From NCBI GenBank assembly GCA_037974665.1, contig CM075768.1, positions 60,530,316 to 60,594,315 on the forward strand: a stretch of 64,000 bases of DNA, given 5' to 3'. The notes beneath the pieces were generated by a model. The model searched no databases and was not told the origin of the DNA. It saw only the letters and a list, made by a program, of their open reading frames with translations. Positions 23,901 to 36,099 of this stretch are shown in pieces (position 1 is the stretch's first letter; every line of letters starts with the position of its first letter). The stretch is from Ehretia macrophylla (lineage: Eukaryota; Streptophyta; Magnoliopsida; Boraginales; Ehretiaceae). Made by a program: the position numbers and the translations under genes.

Positions 23901-26120
23901 GAAGTGAAGTTGTCTTGGCCATGGTGCCGTGGGATTCGATAATAGAAATGAGATGGATTAGGTTGTCGTCCTTTTCGCGGCTCACGACGTACGATCTAGG
24001 ACGGAAAAAGCGCGCAAAAGAAGAAAAGTGTACCGAAACAGATCAAAATGTTCTATTTTGGGCTTCGAAAATAGGCGCAGCCCCAAGCCCCGGTCGTAGC
24101 GCTCTCGGAGAGCTTTCCAATGGTATGTTGTGCACCGCGCAACTCTTCACGGATCAAAAGTTATGGGCACCGGAGTGACGGAGACCTGGACCCAAGCCCC
24201 ACGCCCTCGGTTTGCGAGCCCAGCCTCTACGTGAAGTGAAGTTGTCTTGCCCAAGGTGTCGTGGGATTCAGTTATAGAAATATGATGGATTAGGTTGTAG
24301 TCCTTTTCACAGCTCACGACGTAAGATCAGGTTAGGAAAAATAGCGTAAAAGAAGAAAAGTGTCCCGAAACTAATGAAAACGTCGATTTTGGGCTCCGAA
24401 AACAGGCACAGCAGAGTAGGCTTGCCGCCTTTGTCGTAGTGCTTTCGAAGAGCTTTCCAACGGTATGCTGTGCGCCGTGTAACTCCTTACAGATCAAAAG
24501 TTATGGGCACCGGAGCGACAAAGACCTAGTCTTAAGCCCAACGCCCTTGGTTTGCGAGCCCAGCCTCTACATGAAGAGAAGTTCTCTTGCCCAAGGTGTC
24601 GTGGGATTCGATAATAGAAACATGATGGATTAGGTTGTCATCCTTTTCGCAGCACACGACGTATGATCCGGGATGAAAACATAGCTCAAAAGGAGAAAAG
24701 TATCACGAAACTGATGAAAACGTTCAATTTTGGTCTATGAGAATAGTCGCAGTTGAGCAAGCTTGTTATCCCCGCCTTAGAGCTCTCGGAGAGCTTTCCA
24801 ACGGTATGCTGTGCACCGCGTAACTCCTTACGGATCAAAAGTTATGGGCACCGGAGCTACGGAGACGTGGTCTCAAGCCCCACGCCCTTGATTTGCGGGC
24901 CCAGCCTCTATGTGAAGTGAAGTTGTCTTGCCAAAGGTACCGTGGGATTCGGTAAAAGAAATGTGATGGATTAGGTTGTCGTCCTTTTCGCGGCTCACGA
25001 CGTACGATCCGGGATGGAAATATAGCGCAAAAGAAGAATAGTATCGCGAAATTGATAAAAACCTTCGATTTTAGGCTTGGAAAACTAGAGCAGCAAAGCA
25101 AGCTTGCTACCCCCATCGTAGAGCTCTCTGAGAGCTTTCCTACGGTATGGTTTGCGCCGCGTCACTCCTTAAGGATCAAAAGTTATGGGCACCGGAGCGA
25201 CAGAGACCTGGTCCCAAGCCCCATGCCCTCGGTTTGCTGGCCAAGCCTCTACGTGAAGCGAAGTTGTCTTGGCCAAAATGCCATGGGATTCGATAATAGA
25301 AATGTGATGGATTAGGTTGTCGTCCTTTTCGCGGCTCACGACGTACGATCCGGGACGAAAAAATAACGCAAAAGAAGAAAATTATCCCAAAACTGATGAA
25401 AATGTTTGATTTTGGGCTTTGAAAACAGGCTCAGTTGAGCTGGCTTGATACCCCTGTTGTAGAGCTCTTGGAGAGCTATCCAACGGTGTGTTATGTGTCG
25501 CGTAACTCCGTACGGATCATAAGTTATGGGCACCGGAGCGACGGAGACCTGGTCCCAAGCCCCATGCCCTCGGTTTGCGGGCCCAGCCTCTACGTGAAGC
25601 GAAGTTGTCCTGCTCAAGGTTCCGTGGGATTTGATAACATAAATGTGATGGATTGGGTTGTCGTCCTTTTCCCGACTCACGACGTACAATCCAGGATGGA
25701 AAAATAGCGCAAAAGAAGAAAAGTGTCCCAAAACTGATGAAAATGTTCAATTTTGGGCTCCAAAAATAGATGCAACTGTGCAGGCTTGTTGTCCCCATCG
25801 TTGACCCCTCGGAAAGCTTTCCAACGGTATGTTGAGCACTGCGTAACTCCTTACGGATCAAAAGTTATGGGCACCGGAGCGACGGAGACCTAGTCCCAAG
25901 CCCCACGCCCTCAATTTGCGGGCCCAGCCTCTACGTGAAGCGATGTTGTCTTCCCCAAGGTGCCATGGGATTCGGTTATAGAAATGTGATGGATTAGGTT
26001 GTAGTCCTTTTCGCGGTTCACGACGTACGATCCGCGAAGGAAAAATAGCGCAAAAGAAGAAAAGTGTCCTAAAACTGACGAAAATGTTAAATTTTGGGTA
26101 TTAAAAATAGGTGCAACAAA

Positions 26121-29100
26121 GCAGTCTTGCTGCCCTTATCGTAGAGCTCTCGGAGAGCTTTCCAACGGTATCCTGTACATCGCATAACCCCTTAAAGATC
26201 AAAAGTTATGGGCACCGAAGCGACGGAGATATGGTCCCAAGCCCCACGTCCTCGGTTTGCGGGCCAAGCGTCTACATGAAGCGAAGTTGTCTTGGCCAAG
26301 ATGCTATAGGATTCGATAATAGAAATGTGATGGATTAGGTTGTCGTCCTTTTCGTGGCTCACAACGTACGGTCCGGGAAGGAAAAATAGCACAAAAGAAT
26401 AAAAGTGTCCCGAAACTGATGAAAACGTTCATTTTTGGGCTTCGAAAATAGGCACAGCAAAGCAAGCTTGTTGTCCCCGTCGTAGAGCTCTCAGAGAGCT
26501 TTCCAACGGTAAGCTGTGCACTGCGTAACTCTTTACGGATCAAAAGTTATGGGCACCAGTGAGACGGAGACCTGGTCCCAAGCCCCAAGCCCTACGCCCA
26601 TGGTTTGTGGGCCAAGCCTCTACGTGACGCGAAGTTGTTTTGCCCAAGGTGTGGTGGGATTTGATAATAGAAATGTGATGGATTAAGTTGTCGTCCTTTT
26701 CGCAGCTCACGGCGTACGGTCCGGGAAGGAAAAATAGCACAAAAGAATAAAAGTGTCCCGAAACTGATGAAAACATTTATTTTTGGGCTTCAAAAATAGG
26801 CGCAGCAAAGCAAGCTTGTTGTCCCCGTCGTAGAGCTCTCGGAGAGCTTTCCAATGGTATGCTGTGCGCCGCGTAACTCCTTACGGATCAAAAGTTATGG
26901 GCAACGGAACAACGGTGACCTGGTCCAAAGCCCCACGCCCACAGTTTACGGGCCCAGCCTCTACGTGAAGCGAAGTTGTCTTGCCTAAGGTGCCATTGCA
27001 TTTGGTAATCGAAATGTGATGGATTAGGTTGTCGTCCTTGTTGCAGCTAACGACGTACGATCCGGGACGAAAAAATTGCGTAAAAGAAGAAAAGTTTCTG
27101 AAAATTGATGAAAACGTTCGATTTTAGGATCCAAAAATAGGGGTAGCTAAGCAGGCTTGGGCACCACGTCGTAGAGCTCTTGAAGAGCTTTCCAACGGTA
27201 TGTTGTGAGCCGCGTAACTCCTTACGGATCAAAAGTCATGGGCACCAGAGCGACAGAGACCTGAACCCAAGCCCCACGCCCTCCGCCCTCGGTTTGCAGG
27301 CCCAGCCTCTACGTGAATTGAAGTTTTCTTGCCCAAGGTGCCATGGAATTCGGTAATAGAAATGTGATGGATTAGGTTGTAGTCCTTTTCACGGCTCACG
27401 ACGTACGATCCGGGAAGGAAAGATAGAGCAAAATATGAAAAGTGTCCCAAAACTGATGAAAACGTTCGATTTTAGGCTTGGAAAATAGGCGCAGCAAAGC
27501 AAGCTTGCTGCCCCAGTCATAGAGCTCTTAGAGAGATTTCGTACGATATGTTGTACGCCGTGTTACTCCTTAAGGATCAAAAGGTATAGGCACCGGAGCG
27601 ACGGAGACCTGGTCCCAAGACCCACGCCCTCGGTTTACGGGCTAAGCCTCTACGTGAAGCGAAGTTGTCTGGCCAAGATGCCATGGGATTCAATAATAGA
27701 AATGCGATGGATTAGGTTGTCATCCTTTCCGCGGCTCACGGTGTACGATCCGTGATGAAAAAACAACGCAAAAGAAGAAAAATGTCACAAAACTGATGAA
27801 AATATTCTATTTTGGGCTCTGAAAACATGCGCAGCCTAACAGGCTTGATGCCCCATTGTAGAGCTCTTGGAGAGCTTTCCAACAGTATGTTGTACGCTGC
27901 GAAACTCCTTACGAATCAAAAGTTATGGGCACTGGAACGATGGAGACTTGGTCCCAAGCCCCACGCCCTCGGTTTGCGGGCCCAACATCTAGGTGAAGTG
28001 AAGTTGTCTTGCCCAAGGTGATGTGGGATTCGATAATAGAAATGTGATAGATTAGGTTGTCGTCCTTTTCGCGGCTCACGACGTACGATCCAGGACGGAA
28101 AAACAGCACAAAAAAAGAAAAGTGTCTCGAAATTGATGAAAATGTTCAATTTTGGGCTCCGAAAATAGGCGCAATTGAGCAGGCTTGCTGTACCAGTCGT
28201 AGACCTCTCAGAGGGCTTTCCAATGGTATGTTGTGTGCCGCGTAACTCCTTACAGATCAAAAGTTATGGGCACCAGAGGGACGGAGACCTGGTTCCAAGC
28301 CCTACACCCTTGGTTTGCGGGCACATCCTCTATGTGAAGCGAAGTTGTCTTGCCCAAGGTGCTGTGGGATTCGTTAATAGAAATGTGATGGATTAGGTTG
28401 TAGTTATTTTCGTGGCTCACGACGTACGATTCGGGAAGGAAAAATAGCGCAAAAGAATAAAAGTTTCCCGAAACTAATGAAAACGTTCAATTTTGGGATT
28501 CAAAAACAGGCGCAGCAAATCAGGCTTGCTGCTCCCATCGCAGAGCTCTCGGAGAGCTATCCTACGGTATACTGTGCGCCGCGTAACTCCTTAAGGATCA
28601 AAAGTTATGAGCACTGGAGCGACGGTGACCTGGTCCCGATTCCCATGCCCTCGGTTTGCGGGCCCAGCCTCTACTTGAAGTGAAGTTGCCTTGCCCAATA
28701 TGCCGTGGGATTTGGTAATAGAAATGTGATGGAATAGATTGTCGTCCTTTTCGCGGCTCGCGACGTACGATCCGGGAAGGAAAAATAGCGTAAAAGTAGA
28801 AAAGTGTCCCAAAATTGATGAAAATGTTCAATTTTGGGCTTCGAAAATAGGCGCAGCAAAGCCGGCTTGCTGCCTCTATCGTAGAGCTCTCAGAGAGCTT
28901 TCCTACGGTATGCTGTGCGCCGCGTAACTCCTTACGAATCAAAAGTTATGGGCACGAGAGCGATAGAGACCTGGTCCCAAGCTCCTCGCCCTCGGTTTAC
29001 GGGCCAAGCCTCTAGGTGAAGCGAAGTAGTCTTGCCCAAGGTGCCATGGGATTTGATAATGGAAATGTGATGGATTAGGTTTTCGTCCTTTTCACGGCCC

Positions 29101-32100
29101 ACGACGTACGATCCGGGATGAAAAAACAGTGCAAAAGAAGAAAAGTGTCCCGAAATTGCTGAAAACATTTGATTTTGGGCTCCAAACATAGGCGTAGCCA
29201 AGCATGCTCATTAACTCTGTCGTAGAGCTCTCAGAGAGCTTTCCAACGATATGTTGTGCGCCGCGTAACTCCTTACGGATCAAAAGTTGTGGGTATCGGA
29301 GCGACGGAGACCTGGTCCGCAGCCCCACGCCCTCGGTTTGTAGGCCCAGCCTCTACGTCAAGTGAAGTTATCTTGCCCAAGGTGTTGCGGGATTCGATAA
29401 TAGAAACGTGATGGATTACGTTGTTGTCCTTTTTGCGGCTCACGACGTACGATCCGGGATAAAAAAACAGCACAAAAGAAGAAAAGTATCCCGAAACTGA
29501 TTAAAATGTTCAATTTTGGGCTCCGAAAATAGGCGCAGATTTGCAGGCTTGTTGTTCCCATCGTAGGACTCTAGGAGAGCTTTCCAACGGTTTGCAGTGC
29601 GCCGTGTAACTCCTTACGAATCAAAAGTTATTAGTACCAGAGCGACGGAGACATGGTCCCAAGCCCCACGCCCTCGGTTTGCAGGCCCAGCATCTACGTC
29701 AAGTGAAGTTGTCTTGCCCAAGGTGCCGCGGGATTCGATAATAGAAATGTGATGGATTAGGTTGTCGTCCTTTTCACGGCTCACGACGGACAATCCGATA
29801 TCGAAAAACAACACAAAAGAATAAAAGTATCTTGAAACTGATGAAAATGTTCAATTTTGGGCTCTGAAAATAGGCGTAGATTTGCAAGCTTGCTGTCCCC
29901 ATCGTAGACCTCTAGGAGAGCTTTCCAATGGTTTGCTGTGTGCCGTGTAACTCCTTACGAATCAAAAGTTATTGGCACCGGTACGACGGACACATGGTCC
30001 CAAGCCCCACGCCCTCGGTTTGCAGGCCAAGCCTTTACATGACGCGAAGTTGTCTTGCCCAAGGTACCGTGGGATTCGGTAATAGAAATGTGATGGATTA
30101 GGTTTTCGTCCTTTTCGTGGCTCATGACGTACAATCCGGGAAGGAAAAATAGTAGAAAAGAAGAAAAGTGTCCCAAAATTGCTGAGAACGTTTGATTTTG
30201 GGCTTCTAAAATAGGCGCAGTAGAACTGGCTTGCTACCCCCGTCGTAGAGCTCTCGGAGAGCTTTTCTACGGTATGTTGTGCGCCGTGCAACTCCTTACG
30301 GATCAAAAGTTATGGGCACTAGAGCGATGGAGACCTGGTCCCAAGCCCCACGCCCTCGGTTTGCAGGCCAAGCCTCTACGTGAAGCGAAGTAGTCTTGCC
30401 CAAGGTGCCGTGTGATTCGATAATAGAAATGTGATGGATTAGGATGTCGTCCTTTTCAAGGCTCACGACGTACGATCCGAGATGAAAAACAGCGCAAAAG
30501 AAGAAAAGTATCACAAAACTGATGAAAATGTTCAATTTTGGGCTCCGAAAACAGGCGCAATTGAGCAGGCTTGCTGCCCCCATCGTAGAGCTCTCGAAGA
30601 ACTTTCCAACAGTATGTTGTGCGCCGTGTAACTCCTTATGGATCAAAAATTATGGGCAAAGCAGCGACGGAGACCTGGTCCCAAGCCCCATGCCCTCGGT
30701 TTGCGGGCCCAGCCTCTATGTGAAGTGAAGTTGTCATGCCAGAGGTGTCATAGGATTCGATAATAGAAATGTGATGAATTAGGTTGTCATCCTTTTCACG
30801 GCTGACGACGTATGATTCAGGACAAAAAATAATGCAAATGAAGAAAAGTGTCCCGAAATTGATGAAAATGTTCGATTTTGGGATCTGAAAATTGGCACAG
30901 TTGAGCACGCTTGTTGTCCCCATCGTAGAGCTCTCGGATAGCTTTCCAACGGTATGCTGTGCGCCTGTAACTCCTTACGGATCAAAAGTTATGGGCACCG
31001 GAGCGACGGAGACCTAGTCCCAAGCCCTACGCCCTCGTTTTTCGGGCCAAGCCTCTACGTTAAGTGAAGTTTTCTTGCCCACGGTGCCATGGGATTCGGT
31101 AATAAAAATGTGATGGATTAGGTTGTCTTCATTTTCGTGGCTCATGACGTACGATCTGGGAAATAAAAATATCGCAAAAGAAGAAAAGTAACACGAAACT
31201 GATGAAAACGTTCAATTTTGGGCTCCGAAAATAGAAGGGGCTGAGCAGTCTTGCTGCCCCTATTGTAGAGCTCTCGGAGAGCTTTCCAACGGTATCCTGT
31301 GCACCGCATAACCCCTTAAGGATCAAAAGTCATGGGCACCGGAGCGACGGAGACATGGTCCTAAGCTCCACGCCCTCGGTTTGCGGGCCAAGCATCTACG
31401 TGAAGCGAAGTTGTCTTGGCCAAGGTGCTGTGGGATTCGATAATAGAAATGTGATGGATTAGGTTGTCGTCCTTTTCGTGGCTCACGTCGTACGGTCCGG
31501 GAAGGAAAAATAGAACAAAAGAATAAAAGTGTCCCGAAACTGATGAAAACGTTCATTTTTGGGCTTCGAAAATGGGCACAACAAAGCAAGCTTGTTGTCC
31601 CCGTCGTAGAGCTCTTAGAGAGCTTTCCAACGGTATGCTGTGAGCCGCGTAACTCCTTGCGGATCAAAAATTATGGGCAACGGAGCGACGGATACCTGGT
31701 CCAAAGCCCCACGTCCACGATTTACGGGCCCAGCCTCTACGTGAAGCGAAGTTGTCTTGCCTAAGGTACCATGGCATTTGGTAATAGAAATGTGATGGAT
31801 TAGGTTGTCGTCCTTGTTGCAGCTCACGACATTCGATCCGGTATGAAAAAACCGCGCAAAATAAGTAAAGTGTCCCTAAACTGATGAAAATGTTTGATTT
31901 TAGGCTACAAAAATAGGTAGAGCCGAGGACGCCTGCTGACCTCGTCGTAGAGCTCTCAGAGAGCTTTCCAATGGTATGCTATGTGCCACGCAACTCCTTA
32001 CGGATCAAAAGTTATGGGCACTAGAGCGATGGAGACCTGGCCCCAAGCCCCACGCCCTCCGCCCTCGGTTTGCAGGCCCAGCCTCTACGTGAATTGAAGT

Positions 32101-35100
32101 TTTCTTGCCCAAGGTGCCATGGAATTCGGTAATAGAAATGTGATGGATTAGGTTGTAGTCCTTTTCACGGCTCACGACGTACGATCCGGGAAGGAAAAAT
32201 AGAGCAAAAGAAGAAAAGTGTCCCAAAACTGATGAAAACGTTCGATTTTAGGCTTGGAAAATAGGCGCAGCAAAGCAAGCTTGCTGCCCCAGTCATAGAG
32301 CTCTTAGAGAGATTTCGTACGATATGTTGTACGCCGTGTTACTCCTTAAGGATCAAAAGGTATAGGCACCGGAGCGACGGAGACCTGGTCCCAAGACCCA
32401 CGCCCTCGGTTTACGGGCTAAGCCTCTACGTGAAGCGAAGTTGTCTGGCCAAGATGCCATGGGATTCAATAATAGAAATGCGATGGATTAGGTTGTCGTC
32501 CTTTTTGCGGCTCACGACGTATGATCCGGGACGAAAAAACAGCGCAAAAGAAGAAAAGTGTCACAAAACTAATGAAACCGTTTCAATTTTGGGCAATGAA
32601 AACAAGCGCAGCCGAGCAGGCTTGATGCCCCCGTATCCTGTGCGCCGCGTAACTCCTTACGGATCAAAAGTTATGGGCACCGGAGCGACGGATACCTGGT
32701 CCCAAGACCCACGCCCTCGGTTTACGGGCTAAGCCTCTACGTGAAGCGAAGTTGTCTGGCCAAGATGCCATGGGATTCAATAATAGAAATGCGATGGATT
32801 AGGGTTTCATCTTTTTCGCGGCTCACGACGTACGATCCGGAACGAAAAAACAACGCAAAAGAAGAAAAATGTCACAAAACTGATGAAAATATTCTATTTT
32901 GGGCTCTGAAAACATGCGCAGCCTAACAGGCTTGATGCCCCATTGTAGAGCTCTTGGAGAGCTTTCCAACAGTATGTTGTACGCCGCGAAACTCCTTACG
33001 AATCAAAAGTTATGGGCACTGGAACGATGGAGACCTGGTCCCAAGCCCCACGCCCTCGGTTTGCGGGCCCAACGTCTAGGTGAAGTGAAGTTGTCTTGCC
33101 CAAGGTGATGTGGGATTCGATAATAGAAATGTGATAGATTAGGTTGTCGTCCTTTTCGCGGCTCACGACGTACGATCCGGGATGGAAAAATAGTACAAAA
33201 GTAGAAAACTGTCTCGAAATTGATGAAAATGTTCAATTTTGGGCTCCGAAAATAGGCGCAGCTGAGCAAGCTTGCTGCCCCCGTCGTAGAGCTTTCCAAC
33301 GGTATGCTATGCACCTCGTAACTCCTTACGGATCAAAAGTTATGGGCACCGGAGCGACGGATACCTAGTCACAAGCCCCACGCCCTTGGTTCGCCAGCGC
33401 AGCCTCTATGTGAAGTGAAGTTGTCTTGCCCAAGGTGCTGTGGGATTCGATAATAGAAATGTGATGGATTAGGTTGTAGTCATTTTCACGGCTCACGACG
33501 TACGATTCGGGAAGGAAAAATAGCACAAAAGAATAAAAGTTTCCCAAAACTAATGAAAACGTTTAATTTTGGGGTTCAAAAATAGGCGCAGTAAATCAAG
33601 CTTGTTGCTCCCATTGCAGAGCTCTCGGAGAGCTATCCTACGGTATACTGTGCGCCACGTAACTCCTTAAGGATCAAAAGTTATGAGCACTGGAGCGACG
33701 GTGACCTGGTCCCGAGTCCCATGCCCTCGGTTTGCGAGCCCAGCCTCTACGTGAAGTGATGTTGTCTTGCCCAATATGACTTGGGATTTGGTAATAGAAA
33801 TGTGATGGATTAGGTTGTCGTCCTTTTCGCGGCTCGCGACGTACGACCCAGGAAGGAAAAATAGAGCAAAAGTAGAAAAGTGTCCCAAAATTGATGAAAA
33901 TGTTCGATTTTGGGTTTCGAAAATAGGCGCAGCAAAGCCGGCTTGCTGCCTCTATCGTAGAGCTCTCAGAGAGCTTTCCAACGATATGCTGTGCGCCGCG
34001 TAACTCCTTACGAATCAAAAGTTATGGGCACGAGAGTGACGGAAACCTGGTCCCAAGCTCCTCGCCCTCGGTTTGCGGGCCAAGCCTCTACGTGAAGCGA
34101 AGTAGTCTTGCCCAAGGTGCCATGGGATTCGATAATGGAAATGTGATGGATTAGGTTTTCGTCCTTTTCGCGGCCCACGACGTACGATCCGGGATGAAAA
34201 AACAGTGCAAAAGAAGAAAAGTGTCCCAAAATTGCTAAAAACGTTTGACTTTGGGCTCCGAACATAGGCGTAGCCGAGTAAGCCCACTAACCCTGTCGTA
34301 GAGCTCTTGGAGAGCTTTCCAACGATATGCTATGCGCCGCGTAACTCCTTACGGATCAAAAGTTGTGGGTACCGGAGCGACGGAGACCTGGTCCGCAGCC
34401 CCACGCCCTCGTTTGCAGGCCCAACCTCTACGTCAAGTGAAGTTGTCTTGCCCAAGGTGCAACGAGATTCGATAATAGAAACGTGATGGATTACGTTGTC
34501 GTCCTTTTCGCAGCTCACGATGCACGATCCGGGACGAAAAAACAGTGCAAAAGAAGAAAAGTATCACAAAACTGATTAAAATGTTCAATTTTGGGCTCCG
34601 AAAATTGGCGCAGATTTGCAGGCTTGTTGTCCCCATCATAGACCTCTAGGAGAGCTTTCCAACGGTTTGTAGTGCACCGTGTAACTCCTTACGAATCAAA
34701 AGTTATTAGTACCGGAGCGACGGAGACATGGTCCCAAGCCCCACGCCCACAGTTTGCAGGCCCAGCCTCTACTTCAAGCGAAGTTGTCTTGCCCAAGGTG
34801 CCACGGGATTCGATAATAGAAATGTGATGGATTAGGTTGTTGTCCTTTTCGCGGTTCACAACGGACGACCCGGGACGAAAAAATAACGCAAAAGAAGAAA
34901 AGTATCCCGAAACTGATGAAAATGTTCAATTTTGAACTCCGAAAACAAGCATAGATTTACAGGCTTTCTGCTCCCATTGCAGACCTCTAGGAGAACTTTC
35001 CAACGGTTTGCTGTGCGCCGTGTAACTCCTTACGAATCCAAAGTTATTGGCACCGGTACGACGGACACATGGTCCCAAGCCCCACGCCCTCGATTTGCGG

Positions 35101-35740
35101 GCCCAGCCTCTACGTGAAGTGAAGTTGTCATGTTAGAGCTGTCATGGGATTCGGTAATAGAAATGTGATGGATTAGGTTGTCATCCTTTTCACGGCTGAC
35201 GACGTATGATTCAGGACAAAAAATAATGCAAATGAAGAAAAGTGTCCCGAAATTGATGAAAATGTTCGATTTTGGGCTTCTAAAACAGGCACAGTAGAGC
35301 TGGCTTGCTACCCCCGTCGTAGAGCTCTCGGTGAGCTTTCCTACGGTATGCTGTGTGCCGCGTAACTCCTTACGGATCAAAAGTTATGGGCACTGGAGCG
35401 ACGGAGACCTGGTCCTAAGCCCCACGCCCTCGGTTTGCGGGCCAAGCCTCTACATGGAGCGAAGTAGTCTTGCCCAAGGTACCATGAGATTCGATAATAG
35501 AAATGTGATGGATTAGGAAGTCATCATTTTCAAGGCTCACGACGTACGATCCGGGATGAAAAAATAGCGCAAAAGAAGAAAAGTATCACAAAACTGATGA
35601 AAATGTTCAATTTTGGGCTCCGAAAACAGGCGCAGCCAAGCAAGCTTGCTGCCCCCATCGTAGAGCTCTCGGAGAACTTTCCAACGGTATGCTGTGCACC
35701 ACGTAACTCCTTATGGATCAAAAATTTTGGGCAAAGCAGC
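26121..35740. repeat. ~15-monomer (5.1 kb) tandem duplication inside the satellite
   Basis: Rare variants in 26.1-30.7 kb recur in 31.2-35.7 kb in the same order. ACGGTCCGGGAAGG at 26370 and 26718 recurs at 31494. A doubled CTCCGCCCTC at 27281 recurs at 32057 (offset 4776). The variant GACGGTGACC near 28621 recurs at 33697 (offset 5076). CTTTTCAAGGCTC at about 30453 recurs at 35527 (offset 5074). Offsets change where one copy lost about one monomer (near 26.5 kb) or gained about 300 bp (near 32.5-32.8 kb). At about 35740 the sequence switches to match 31345 instead. This fits unequal exchange over a 15-monomer register. Confidence 0.8.
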
Positions 35741-36099
35741 GACGGAGACATGGTCCTAAGCTCCACGCCCTCGGTTTGCGGGCCAAGCATCTACGTGAAG
35801 CGAAGTTGTCTTGGCCAAGGTGCTGTGGGATTCGATAATAGAAATGTGATGGATTAGGTTGTCGTCCTTTTCGTGGCTCACGTCGTACGGTCCGGGAAGG
35901 AAAAATAGCACAAAAGAATAAAAGTGTCCTGAAACTGGAGAAAATGTTCATTTTTGGGCTTCGAAAATAGGCAAACAAAGCAAGCTTGTTATCCCCGTCG
36001 TAGAGCTCTCGGAGAGCTTTCCAACGGTATGCTGTGTGCTGCGTAACTCCTTACGGATCAAAAGTTATGGGCAACGGAGCGACGGAGACCTAGTCCTAA

